This document shows positions 10,957 to 22,000 of a stretch of 64,000 nucleotides of DNA, piece after piece. Positions within the stretch are counted from its first letter, which is position 1, and every line of letters starts with the position of its first letter. The stretch spans positions 2,108,001 to 2,172,000 of the forward strand of contig OX337230.1 of the NCBI GenBank assembly GCA_946965045.2. The letters are read 5' to 3'. Below the pieces are notes generated by a model. That model was given only the letters and a program-made list of their open reading frames with translations. It did not search any database and was not told the DNA's origin. Both the position numbers and the translations under genes were made by a program. Source of the stretch: Epithemia pelagica. Its lineage: Eukaryota; Bacillariophyta; Bacillariophyceae; Surirellales; Surirellaceae.

Positions 10957-11527
10957 TTCGAGTAGGTGCGGCGCGATGAGTACTATTCGTATCGCGACAG
11001 TTTCGGATTCGGATAACGAGGAATGTACAATATGAGAGGAATCGAGCAGGTTCCCGCACACTTGCAATATATCAACGAAATCCGACTTGTGCCTATTCCC
11101 AAATCAATCTGGATTATTATCAACGGAACTTGCTTGTTGTTGTTGGTTGAAAGTTATCGTCTTTTTTATTCTGCCTCTCACTCTCTCGGTGTTGATTTGG
11201 AGATGGCAAGAATTTCCCAATCCGTTATCGTTGTCAGTTTTTTCTGTTGTGCGAATGTGTGGTGGTTGGCGGGCCGTTTGTCGCGAGACGTCCTCAATGT
11301 GCGAACCCACTATCAGGATTACGAGCATGCCCGCCTTTCTCATTGGATGCCGAAGAATTGGCGGGAATGATATCCGGCGCCGGCAGGGTAGGCCCCCAGC
11401 GCGCGGGCATCTATGCACGGTCCGTCCGTACACCCTCAAATCGGGATTATCCGTCTCTCGTCATTTTTTGTTGCTCTTTGTTGTTGTCGTTGTCCTAGTG
11501 TTACGAACCTATTCGTCGTCATTCATT
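10957..11527. promoter_or_regulatory. Shared upstream region of two divergent genes
   Basis: About 570 bases separate the start of the small membrane protein (-) from the RFC4 ATG (+). Both promoters should lie here. Open frames across it are compositional. No TATA box or initiator stands out to me. Confidence 0.4.
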
Positions 11528-13022
11528 ATGCAATCTGCACAAGGAGAAATGGACGATATAGATCAAGAAATGAAGGATGCCGTTCAGGAAACGAGCAAGA
11601 CGGGCGTCAGTCGACCGTGGGTGGAACGTTATCGACCCAAGAATCTGGACCAAGTATCACATCAACCAGAAGTCGTCGCGACACTGCAAACGGCCGTAAA
11701 AACTGGACGGTTGCCACATTTGTTGTTTTACGGACCACCAGGGAGTGGCAAGGTAGGTCTCATCATAGTGGATTTTTGAGGCGGCGGGTATGTCGGAATA
11801 CTTGGGCGAAGAGAATGGAGCTAACGACATGAAATTTTGGTGCTGTATGGTTTCAGACATCGGCTGCCTTGGCCCTATGTCGTCAATTGTGGGAACCTTC
11901 TCAATGGCGTCGACGAGTCTTGGAACTGAATGCGAGTGACGAGCGTGGTATCTCGGTGGTTCGAGACAAAATCAAACACTTTGCTAGTCTCACGGTTGGC
12001 ACTTCGGGTAGTGGTTCCTTGAAATCCAAACAAATGAAATCCGTGAAACCCAACTTTTTTGGAGTAAAACCAAGTGGTAGTGGTGACCAAAAGCTTTCGG
12101 CCAAGGAGGACGAGGGTAAGACGGACGACAAGAGCGCTGACAAGGAAAACAACAACACGGCCCAGTCATACCCAAACCCACCCTACAAAATCATTATTTT
12201 GGACGAAGCTGATACTGTCACACCCGATGCACAAGCGGCATTGCGACGAATCATTGTAAGAACATATATGGCCTCGAGAAGACCGTATTCTTTTGTCGAC
12301 AAGTTCTTGGTCTCACCATTGGAATGATTATCTCATTTTCTGCCGCTCTTGTGGCGTTTCGTTTGTGTTGCTTGCTTGCCATTATTAAACAGGAAGCCTA
12401 TTCCAAAATTACGCGCTTTATTTTGATTTGCAACTATGTCACACGCATCATTGAACCATTGGCCAGTCGTTGCGCCAAGTTTCGATTTCAATCCTTGCCC
12501 CCCGAATCCATGCGGGGCCGGTTGATGGAAATTGCTGAGGCCGAAGGCTGTGATACGTCCCAATTGGATACCATTCTACAAGTTGCCAAGGGTGACATGC
12601 GACGTGCGGTCACGACCTTGCAATCGGCACACGCCCTTCATCTGACCACTGCTTCCTCGGACAAGAACTCTATAAAACCAGAGGACCGCATTGCGGAAAT
12701 GGCGGGACTTCCCCCTCCCAGTGCCGTCGAGGAACTTATCAAGGCCTGTCGGCATGGTTCGTTTGATGTCATGAAGGATGCTGTGGACGATTTGTTGGCG
12801 GAAGGATACAGCGCCCAGTTGCTACTACAAGCCATGCTACCCCGTTTGACTCGTACGGATCAATTGACCGAACTGTACAAGTCCGAGATTTGTCTGAAAA
12901 TGGCAGAGGCCGAGTATTACATGGTTCAAGGAGCCGATGAAGGTTTGCAGTTGTTGAGTGTTGGAAGTACTGCAGTTCAATGCTTTGCCAAATCCAAAGA
13001 AGCCCTCCAGTCCAAGAGTTGA
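11528..13022 (+). CDS. RFC4: Replication factor C subunit 4 (clamp loader)
   Basis: Three exons encode about 417 residues: 11528-11752, 11857-12255 and 12393-13022. The introns are 104 and 137 nt, both GT-AG and both in phase 0. Exon 1 ends inside the P-loop (GPPGSGK) and exon 2 starts with [12 protein letters not shown], so splicing is clearly needed. Visible motifs are the RFC boxes [13 protein letters not shown], Walker A (residues 69-76), [10 protein letters not shown], Walker [12 protein letters not shown] (about 187-197), AQAALRRII, the sensor [12 protein letters not shown] and the SRC arginine-finger motif (233-235). These match RFC4 rather than the other small subunits. The product loads the PCNA clamp during nuclear DNA replication with the other RFC subunits. 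Unusual is a low-complexity Lys/Ser/Asp insertion of about 55 residues (125-183) before Walker B; other small RFC subunits are near 340 residues. Confidence 0.92.
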
Positions 13023-13551
13023 GGAGGATGAGAGATGATATTGGTTGTGATTGTGGGGTGGTGGGATTAACTCTTCACTTGTATGTGGTTTTGTATGTGG
13101 TCTTGTGTGGATATAAGGAGCCACTCCTGATTCTGCTTTCCGTAGGTATGCGGGAAACCATGGTGCTGCTACTCTCCACCATGCGCTTACCAAGGGAACG
13201 TGCAGCAGAGCGAATACACACATGTTGTGGTGCAGTGCCAATGACCACATGCTTTCCTGGTCCTGGGGGCGTCAAGGTTCTTGCTGCTGGATGACAACCT
13301 CCACAACGCTTGTTAGGGGCAGTCGAAAGAATCTAGGTTGAGATCTATTGAGTTCAAATTATTGATTCCACTTTCCAATTTGCCGCATTCGGCTAGCGAA
13401 TAGGAGAATCTATACCATGGGACTTTCCTCTAGGAGTGGTAGACGTTTGAGTAGGTAGCAATCGCATACTCCTTGGTCTCGCGGTTGTTTCTGGTAGAGT
13501 ACGTTTTGGTCGCATTTCATTGCGAGGACATCTTCGCACTTCGCATTCGGG
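13023..13551. other. 3' flank of RFC4 and outer part of a transposon end
   Basis: No gene is seen. The right part, up to 13551, may belong to the left end of the decayed DDE element, whose first clear inverted-repeat block begins at 13552. Confidence 0.35.
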
Positions 13552-13742
13552 GAGCTGGGGTAATCCTGAGCAGCTCGCTGTCGTGCCAGGCAAAGTCTGA
13601 CTACAAAGCGGAACACGACCAGAACGCTTAATCGATGTACTATGGCATAAACTATGAACATGGACAAATAGAGAACTAATAGAAAGAATTAGGCCCACCA
13701 CCACCCGGTTTTTGCAACCGCCCCAAATCATACTACATTAAT

Positions 13743-14813
13743 TTACAGACGCACCATCTTGTGTTTCATGCCACCTTCAAACTTGGCGTCCGGCTCATGT
13801 AGGGAAATCAACAACGCTCTGAATCCGTTTGTTGTGTCGTACATAAATTCGTAGTCGAACCTGCTTTGGACCATGAAAGGAAGAGAAAGAGAAAACTTTG
13901 ACCTGACAAAGTCTGTTTCTCTTTTTCGCATCTGATTCATGGCGTCTTCCAAAGCAAGTTTCATTCGTAGGTTTTTCTCCTCGACATGCCACTCTCTGTG
14001 CATGTGTTGGGTTAGATAATGGATATGAGTTGCGTTGTCAGGCCAAATTACCTTCACATGTACCTGTAGCTGGCTCGGATCCACTTCAATCAAGCAATTT
14101 GTTGTGTCTTCATGTGCAATACCTGTAGGCAACACCACCAAAATCACCAAATGACGCTGTTTCTTGTCGTCGACCCACTGTGTCAAGACATGAGGAGGCT
14201 CCCAATTCCTCATCATGTCATTACCACTGTCTTCTTCATTTGTCTTTTTCCTCTTTTGTTGTAGTTGTACCTGTAGTGTCTCCTGTAATGGCATGGATCC
14301 TGCCGCCCTTTTCTTCACCATAGCATTGTCACTGACAACAGACTCAGGAGCGACCTTGGCAGCAACACCTGGTCATAAAAGACAATAAACCACAACAGGT
14401 AAGGACAGTGACTCAACAATCAAACAAACAGTGTACACTGGCACTTACCTTGTCCTTTGGACGACCCAAACAAAGAAGGAGCTGGTTTGAGATCTCCATC
14501 ATTGGGGTTCCTTACCTTTCCATCAATAGATGGGGCCGTCTCACCACCACCCAACAACTCATGACCAGTCTCTCTCTCATGTTGATCCTTCAAGTGGACT
14601 TGGTATTTTTTTGGCTTTGTTGAGTGCCGACCTGAATGATTCCAATTTGTACTTTTGGAAAACAGCGTGTTCCAACCACACAGATTTGGGTGTGGCGCTC
14701 TCCAGAATCAAGCCTTCTGACACGATTTTGTCAAGGAATTCGGCATCTTTCGACTTTGAATCCCACGAAAGTAGGGCACCCTTGCCCAAAGTGTTGCGGC
14801 CAGACCTGGTCAT
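13743..14813 (-). pseudogene. Transposon accessory protein, frameshifted in a T7 run
   Basis: Starting at ATG 14813, exon 1 runs to 14449, an 80-nt intron (14448-14369, GTAAGT to CCAG) follows, and exon 2 is 14368-13743. The first part (TLGKGALLSWDSKSKDAEF then ESATPKSVWLEHAVF and KYKLESFRSALNKAKK) reads like a small helical DNA-binding domain of the W-x-x-S-K-x-x-x-F type. The frame then breaks at a run of seven Ts (14606-14612). With one base fewer, the frame would continue through the rest of exon 1 and into exon 2. Exon 2 encodes a lysine-rich segment, then WEPPHVLTQWVDDKK, a beta-rich middle and a C-terminus ending KHKMVRL. It lies inside the transposon, divergent from the transposase, which suggests the accessory (Myb/SANT-like) partner of such elements. 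The function is inferred from position. A sequencing error in the homopolymer is possible. Confidence 0.5.
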
Positions 14814-15005
14814 CGGAGTATAGGTACTATTAGTACGTAAAACAAAAGCGCGAGGGAGTGCAAAACCAGACTGGTCTGTTCGCACGAAAACTAATTATGA
14901 CCCTAAAAACAGTTCACCAAAATCCGGACTGGGTCGGTTTTCATCATGGACTCCATTTTTCAATCGAGGAGGCCATGCCCAATTTGGCTCCAATTCTGAA
15001 AGTAG

Positions 15006-15231
15006 TGCGACCCACGTATTGCCCTTACCTTGGGTCAACCGTGGGTCGTTCGTCCAAGTGAATTGGGCACTTATAAGGTGTCCTGGGTCGGTTTCAAAAA
15101 AACGAGCTGGGTCGATTTTTTTGAGCCAGGTCGTTTTTTCAAAACCGACCCAGGACACTTTCTAGTGGTTCAAATGATATAATCAAGCGACCCACAGTTA
15201 ACCCAAGATAAGGGCAATATGTGGGTTGCTT
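15006..15231. repeat. Foldback (hairpin) repeat between two transposon genes
   Basis: 15007-15050 and 15188-15231 are near-perfect inverted copies. The shared core reads as GACCCACGTATTGCCCTTA-like, with a few transitions. A second inverted pair sits inside it at about 15077-15098 and 15138-15160 (GTGTCCTGGGTCGGTTT type). The whole 226 bases can fold on itself with a short A/T-rich loop. It may be a foldback element nested in the DDE transposon, or part of its divergent promoter. Confidence 0.6.
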
Positions 15232-15569
15232 AAGATGTAGAAAGTAATAGGATGTTGGCGAGGTAGGGCCATTCAGAAATTCCAGTTTTTGAATGAAAAC
15301 GATTTTTGAATCGATTTCTGCACCGTTCCAGGCCGGTTCCAATGACCGGACACGAATTCGAATTGGTCACTATATGTAGAACAGTACAAAGTTTAGTCTC
15401 ACTGCTCAACTGACCAGCCAATCAAATGAACGTGATGAAATTCCAAAAAACCTGTTCCAATGAACTGACAGTACTACACACAGACAGACCGAGATCAGAG
15501 TAAAGGTGTGGTCAGCATCGCGACACACACTGAGCAAACATAAATTTTCCAAAGCGGTTTTCTCCCACC

Positions 15570-16508
15570 ATGTTGGTGACACAACGAACATTCATCAACT
15601 TGGCTCTGCCAATGCTTGGTAGAGCAAGACACTCACACTCACTTGATTTCTCACGTGCTTTTTGTTCTTACTTTGGAATGTCTCCTTTGCTCTGTGTTCA
15701 TGTGTGGGATGAACTGGACAGTTCATTGCCCAAAGGTGCATCGCCTCGTCATTTGTAGTGGACACTGGCTTTTCTGAAAGTCTATGCTACAGAGGATGTT
15801 ATGGTCTCAATAGCCAAAACAGCGAGGAAGACCTACAGGAAGTGGGTCAAAGTGTTTGTAAATTTGTTGTATAGTGGTCTTGATTATGTAAGTACATGGC
15901 CCTACATGAATTTGCCATGAAGTCGTCCTCCTCATATCTGACCATTGCTGTTGTTCTTATAACAGATTGTATGGGACAATAGGTTTGATTGTTGTGTACC
16001 TGGACAGGTCTGTTTCATTAGTTTGGATGGTACTGACTTCAGGATTTTGGAGCCGTCACCTTTTGATCCAAAATGGTACTCGCACAAGTTTAAGGGAGCA
16101 GGTGTGAGGTATGAGGTGGGAATCTGCCTGAAAACTGGCTGGATAGTGTGGTGGAATGGTGCATTCCCTTGTGGCGCTTGGCCAGACCTACGGATTGCCA
16201 GAGACTGGCTTGTTCAAGAGCTACTACCGAATGAGAAAGTGATTGCTGATGGTGGTTACAACGATTCTGGATGCTACTTTGTCACACCTACTGGAAGAAA
16301 TGACTATCAAGACAAGATGATGGCAGATGCCAGGGCGAGACATGAAACTGTCAACAATTTACTGAAACATTACAATATCTTAAAGGAGAAATACAGAGGA
16401 GATCTGGATGGGCATCACAAGGTGTTTGGAGCAGTGGTGAATCTGGTTCAGATGAAGATTGAAAATGGTGAGGCGAAAGTGTTTCAGATCGAAGTGGAAG
16501 ATGACTAG
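15570..16508 (+). pseudogene. PIF/Harbinger-like DDE transposase with an internal stop
   Basis: Exon 1 (15570-15887) and exon 2 (15966-16508) are joined across a 78-nt intron (GTAAGT to ACAG). The product is an endonuclease-type DDE transposase. Visible are VDGTDFRI-like SLDGTDFRILEPSPF (first Asp), WYSHKFKGAGVRYEVGI, NGAFPCGAWPDLRIARDWL (second Asp) and VIADGGYNDSGCYF, followed by ARARHETVNNLLK (the Glu region). This order is that of DDE_Tnp_4 / PIF-Harbinger-related enzymes. A TAG at 15756-15758 interrupts exon 1 just before TLAFLKVYATEDVM; otherwise the frame is continuous. The gene is therefore a pseudogene or needs readthrough. The family cuts and pastes DNA at 3-bp TWA-type targets. Confidence 0.75.
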
Positions 16509-16768
16509 CAGTACAAATATGTAGCGGTTATGAACCGGGTGGTGGTGGGTTTTAATAGTACTAGCAGTCAGTATATCATCTTTTGTCGCTAGAGTGTTCT
16601 TTATTCAGAAAAAGCGTTCGGTAACTCCTATAGGTCACAGTCAGTATCTGACTGGTAAGGTAGCGACCTGCTCAGGATTACCCCATCTCCCGGGTATTGG
16701 GCACTTGGTGACAGATGGCCTTCTGTCGCGCTTCAAATTCTCTGGGTGCGAGATGTTTTGTGGCGCCG

Positions 16769-16916
16769 TTGTTGTTGCGTGCGGACGATTGACGGACGAC
16801 GCGCGTGCCCGTCCAGCAAAGCAACCCGGGTGTCACACACATCGCACAGAGCCAAGTCTCATTCTTTTTCTTGCCGTCACGAGAGACCGTTCGGAATAGA
16901 ATAGATTAGATTAACC
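16769..16916 (+). repeat. Split direct repeat A1
   Basis: This is the 5' repeat of the YR retroelement. It ends directly at the gag ATG (CC|ATGG). It matches A2 at 22653-22795 base for base apart from an extra AGATT-type 5-bp duplication near its end. It presumably carries promoter function for the genomic transcript. Confidence 0.8.
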
Positions 16917-19025
16917 ATGGCCACCCCAGGTGCCCAGACCGCCGCGGCACAGCCACCTGTGGCCGCCACCAACTACAAAGCACGCTACCATAACCAACGC
17001 GATGCCTTCAATGGCCAGTATTCAGCTCTGTACAAGCCATATCACCCCGTCAACGGTCTTTCCAAGGAAGCTCTGTTTGAAACCGTCGTCACCTCCGCTC
17101 AAAACATTCCCAAGGTGTTCCTCGCCCAAGTGGAGATCGACAACGACTTCTGTGTCATCGCCGTCCACCGACCATCACGTTACGAGCAAGACATGACCCG
17201 CATCTCGCACACATGGGACGACAAGGTCTTCGCCTTCATCGGCGACATTCGGGCAGGCAGTCATTTCATCCGAACTGTCACACTCCCTGATGACTGTTTC
17301 GAAGTCACCGAACCGCAGCGAGTCACCGTCCACGCCAACATGGACGCCAAGTGGAAGGCGGATTACAACGTAGACATCCTTGAACCTGTCCCTCAGAACG
17401 AAGCAGGCTCCACATCTATCACCACTCGACGCCTTATACCCGTCCCCGCAGCATACGTTTCCCTCGTCTTGGGCAAAACGTTTTCCACACGAGAAGCCTG
17501 GTCCGTCCTAACCACCGCTCTTGTACACGACTCACGCGAACTGGCATGCGTACAACTGGTTGATTGGTTACGTGTAGCATCCTTTCGCCGCAAAAAGGGG
17601 AGTGCACCAGCTACCTGTCTGGGCGATATCAACACCGTCTTCCCCAACGTTCCAGCCGACGAGCAATTGGATCGCCATCGTTGGAACATTCTCACACGAG
17701 ACATGCCTGCCCTCAACCGCGCAACAACAGTGAGCAATGTCGGTGGCATCACCGATCAACACTTTGTCAAATTCTTGAGCACAATGCGGAGTGATCGTGC
17801 ACAAGAACGTGCCCAAGAAGAAGCGCGCCGCGTAGCCGATAAACAGGACAAACTTCCGTCCGCCACCAAGTACAAAGTCGTTGCCCGAGAGTGGATGACT
17901 TTCTGCTCCGTGACCAACGAAGAACACCTCCCAGCCATCTACCACGAAATCGTCAACAGCGACAAGGCAGAACACCTCACAATTCTCCGCAACGCGGTCA
18001 AAGCACGAGCTCGCAGTTCTGACGCTGCCACAGACCAAACCCCAGTGGTCTCAAAAGAAACAAAAGAGATGGTCCTTTCGGCACGTTTTGGAGTGGAGCC
18101 ACACCAAGCCCATGATCTCACCTTGGGCCTGCAGCCTTTCAGTATGGGCCTCTTCGTGGGCAATGAACTCAGCAAGACGGTGGAGTTACGCGCAACAGGA
18201 TACGAGACAATGCTCCAAGGGCTTGCCGCTCCTACCTTAGGCGAACAAGCCACCTTTAACACTAAGGAGATCCGCCTACCCCAGCACCCTTTCACCGCAG
18301 GGCTCATGCTAACATCTACGAGTGTGCAACTCGATGTACTACAAGGTAAAAACCACCCATGCGCGATCGCCTACCGGTACTTTTGCACGAAACAATGGCC
18401 CACCATTGCAACCACATTGCACCTCTCGTCGCGCTACAATCCCGCCCTTTCCCAATCCGTGCTTCCACGCATCCTGCGCTGGATTCAAACGCATCTTGTT
18501 TGCTACTTCCACCAATTGATGACAAATGATGGCAATCCTGTTCCCTTGCCTCCTTTTGCCGACTTACAAAACATGATTTCTCTCCAGCAATTCAACTTGC
18601 TACCGGATCTCCCCGACGCTTACCGCCTCCTCCCTTCGCCTGCCCCAGCCCCGGCTGCACCGACCGACACCAAGCCCGCAGCCAAACCAACCGAACAAAC
18701 GAAGCGTGACAGCACAACTCCAGACTCCTCCAATGCGGGACGCACCACCACTTCCAACCGTGGCGGTGCCCTCGTCACAAATCCCACCATCTCCTCCGCC
18801 CTGAAAGACAAATTGGAAGCCTCCACCAAGCGCATTTGTGACTTCCAAAGCCACGCACCAAACTCTACCAACACCAGCAACGAAGGCAAGCCAATTCCGA
18901 TCTGCCTCAGCTACCACATGCGTGGCCACTGTTTCTCCAATTGTAACCGAGTGGCAACACACCGCCCACTTTCCGATGCTGAAGCCTCTGCCCTCGCCAC
19001 CATGGCCCAGCAGCACCTCGAATAG
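16917..19025 (+). CDS. YR retroelement ORF1, gag-like with a Cys/His finger
   Basis: The intact 702-residue frame starts at an ATG in a strong context (ACCATGG). Most of it is helical and polar, without recognised domains, as usual for the gag-like ORF1 of these elements. Near the C-terminus (about residues 625-690) a basic Ser/Thr-rich stretch leads to CLSYHMRGHCFSNC followed by NRVATH. This is a C-x8-C-x3-C-x5-H arrangement suited to zinc and RNA binding, similar to the fingers in other DIRS/Ngaro gag proteins. The expected role is packaging the element RNA. It ends 39 bases before the polymerase ORF. It is the only intact gene in this copy. Confidence 0.7.
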   Translation: MATPGAQTAAAQPPVAATNYKARYHNQRDAFNGQYSALYKPYHPVNGLSKEALFETVVTSAQNIPKVFLAQVEIDNDFCVIAVHRPSRYEQDMTRISHTWDDKVFAFIGDIRAGSHFIRTVTLPDDCFEVTEPQRVTVHANMDAKWKADYNVDILEPVPQNEAGSTSITTRRLIPVPAAYVSLVLGKTFSTREAWSVLTTALVHDSRELACVQLVDWLRVASFRRKKGSAPATCLGDINTVFPNVPADEQLDRHRWNILTRDMPALNRATTVSNVGGITDQHFVKFLSTMRSDRAQERAQEEARRVADKQDKLPSATKYKVVAREWMTFCSVTNEEHLPAIYHEIVNSDKAEHLTILRNAVKARARSSDAATDQTPVVSKETKEMVLSARFGVEPHQAHDLTLGLQPFSMGLFVGNELSKTVELRATGYETMLQGLAAPTLGEQATFNTKEIRLPQHPFTAGLMLTSTSVQLDVLQGKNHPCAIAYRYFCTKQWPTIATTLHLSSRYNPALSQSVLPRILRWIQTHLVCYFHQLMTNDGNPVPLPPFADLQNMISLQQFNLLPDLPDAYRLLPSPAPAPAAPTDTKPAAKPTEQTKRDSTTPDSSNAGRTTTSNRGGALVTNPTISSALKDKLEASTKRICDFQSHAPNSTNTSNEGKPIPICLSYHMRGHCFSNCNRVATHRPLSDAEASALATMAQQHLE

Positions 19026-19064
19026 GATGCAGGCCAAGATGTTACATTCCAGACGCACAAACGA

Positions 19065-22000
19065 GTGCGACTCTCCGCGAACATCTCTAGGCCATCTAAC
19101 TCCCATCCTGTACCGCCCCCTGTCGTCCAGATCCACACAACAGCACACGCAACAACCGATAGCAACACCAAGACCGACACCGCGAACACAGAACTGGGTA
19201 AGTTAGTAGAACAACATTCAGCCTTGCTTTCTTCCCTCCCCTGGGTGGATTTCGTTCACCGTGTCCGCGGACGGTCTTGTATTGCCCCGCTTGTATCTCG
19301 TGTGCCGCATCGAGCTGCAACGATCTTAGACGAATTCCGTCGAGCCGGAGTCCCAGTCCTATGCACCGACCCCGAGTGGTCGCCTAGCATTCGACACATG
19401 GCAACCACACGTGGTTGCCACAAAAGCGCGTGCGAATCTCGTTCCTTTGTCCACAGCGACATGGCCGATATGGTCTCACGCGGCTACTGGGTAGTCCTTC
19501 CCTACCACCTTGTCAAAACGCTGCCAAACCTACGAATTTCTCCAATTGGCTGCGTACTGCAGCGAGAGCGTCGTCCCCGCATCATTGTTGATTATACTTA
19601 CAGCGGTATCAACGCCGTCACCGACCGCCAAGCCCACCAAGAAGCCATGCAATTTGGGGGCACTCTCAAGCGCATCCTACGGCAAATAATGTCGGCAAAT
19701 CCAAAACACGGGCACACCTATATGCTCAAAATTGACCTATCTGACGGATTCTATCGCGTCCCTGTCCGCCCTGCCGACGTACCACGGCTTGGCGTCATCC
19801 TACCGCCCCTCCCTGGCTCAAACAACGATTTGATAGCCTTCCCGGTGACGCTCCCAATGGGATGGACGGAAAGTCCCCCTCAGTTCACCGCGTTCACTGA
19901 AACAGTGACCGATCTTACAAACCGTCTCGTGGCCGAAACGTCCTGGGACCCACCAGCCCACCCATTGGAACGCCTTGCCAGCTCCGAGCCACCGTTGGAC
20001 CCCAGTCGAACAACCATCTGCCTCCCTGCCCCCACCAACATCCCAGCTGCACCACCACCAACGGCATCGCCCGACATTCTTGTCTCGCTTCCAAACTTGC
20101 CTGCTGAACCAACTTCCAAATTTGTTCGTTATCAGCACAAAAAACCCCTGGCCTACTGCGATGTCTATCTTGACGACGAGATAATGTTGGGACAAGGATC
20201 CCAAGCACGACTCAACCGACTGCGGCGGACGCTCCTCCATTGTAATGACATGGTGTTCCGCCCCAACGATGACACCGACAACAGCCAAGGCCGCCGAGAA
20301 CCAATATCAACCAAAAAACTGATGCGAGGAGACGCTTGTTGGTCGACCAGCAAAATTATTCTTGGTTGGAAAAATGATACCATCTAAAAAACCATCGAAC
20401 TGCCAGACCATCGAAAGACAAAACTACTACACCTCCTTCACATGTTTCGCCGTCGCACCACAGCCACGCTTCTCGAATTTCAAAAACTATTGGGCGAGCT
20501 CCGCAGCATGGCCATTGGGATACCTGGTTCCCATGGCCTCTTTTCCCAGTTACAGCACGCCATGTCACAAGCACACAACTCTGGCGTCATCCAAATTACA
20601 GCAGCCGTCCGCGACCAACTCGACGACCTGCTACTGTAAGCCACCGACCTTGCGTCACGACCCACACGCATTGCTGAAATAGTACCGTCCAAACCCGCCT
20701 TCCACGGCACCTGCGATGCTTCTGGACTGGGCCTTGGCGGTGTCTGGCTCCCGCCTATCCGGCCATCCAAAAACACACCTTTCATCCCGCCAACTGTTTG
20801 GAGTTGCGCTTTACCAGACTGCATCACATCCCAATTGCAGACATTCGAAAACCCCGGTGGCACAATTACTATCAACGATTTAGAACTCGCCGCTACAATC
20901 CTGCATGCCGATGTCCTGTCCTCCATGGCCAACATCCAAGAAACAACACTCGCCACCGGTTGCGACAACGTCAGCGCCGTGGCTTGGAACAAACGAAAAA
21001 GCATTACGTCCGACGGCGCAGCAGCTTACCTACTCCGACTGCAGAGCCTTCACCAACGACAACACCGCTACCAACACGCGGTTCATTACCTCCCAGGGGA
21101 GAAAAACATCATGGCCGATCATGCGTCACGTCTAACACATCTGTCCCAACATGCTTTACTCACCCATTTCAACAACGCCTTTCCACAGACACACTCCTGG
21201 CAGCTTCGCCACCCCCAATCCGACGTTCTTTCCTCAGTGATCTGCGCATTGCTCGGTTGTCGGCCTGGAACTCAGTCACACCCTCACGCGCATCCGCCCA
21301 ACAACGCTCGTGGACCAAGATTTGGCAACCTTTTTGCAGATCCCTCGAAGTCGACACCCTCCTTGCTGCCACCGAAGACAAAATACCCATCCTGCAGGTC
21401 CTCGCAGTTCGCATACGAGATGGAAGATGCAGCCGCAGTCACCAGCCCGTCCGCTGATACCGTGGCTGACGAGCTGCACTCCATTGCAAAAACGTTTAGC
21501 CATATGGGGGCCCCTGACCCACGGCTTGACAAATTCGGCGCCATCGACATCCGCCTCCAACGCTTGTTGACAAGCTGGCGCAACAAAGACCCTCCTCCGG
21601 CCCGTGTACAACCCATACCACTTCAACTTCTTCGCACTGCACAGCGAATCGCCGCCTGTACTTTGGATGAAGAAACACAGGCAACCATGGAACTGGCATG
21701 GATCGGTTTTTTCTACCTGCTCCGCCCCGGTGAATTTTCCTTCACACATGACAACTATCCACTTCTCTGCCGCAACATTTCGATCTGCGTCGGAATCCGC
21801 AAGCTTGACATCTTCGATTGCCCGGAAACCGAATTGCTCAAAGCAACAACTTCTGCCATCACCTTTGACAACCAAAAGAATCGCAACAAGGGTGAAATAA
21901 TCGCCCATGCCCTCAGTGGTGATGCAGTAATGTGCCCAACACGCTCGTTGGTTCGCCGCATAATCGCCCTTCGACACGCAGGAGCAGGCCCTGAAACTCC

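Larger units (their letters stand above)
13552..16690. mobile_element. Decayed two-gene DDE transposon (PIF/Harbinger-like)
   Basis: Two blocks at each end match in inverted orientation. 13552-13579 pairs with 16662-16690 (about 27 of 29 bases). 13694-13710 pairs exactly with 16533-16549. The spacing between blocks is 115 bases on the left and 113 on the right, so these are diverged long inverted ends. Inside are an accessory gene (minus) and a DDE transposase gene (plus), transcribed away from each other. This two-gene plan is known from PIF/Harbinger elements. Both genes are broken (one frameshift, one stop), so the copy looks inactive. The outer termini and any target duplication could not be fixed; the right end abuts the YR retroelement that starts at 16769. 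Confidence 0.6.
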
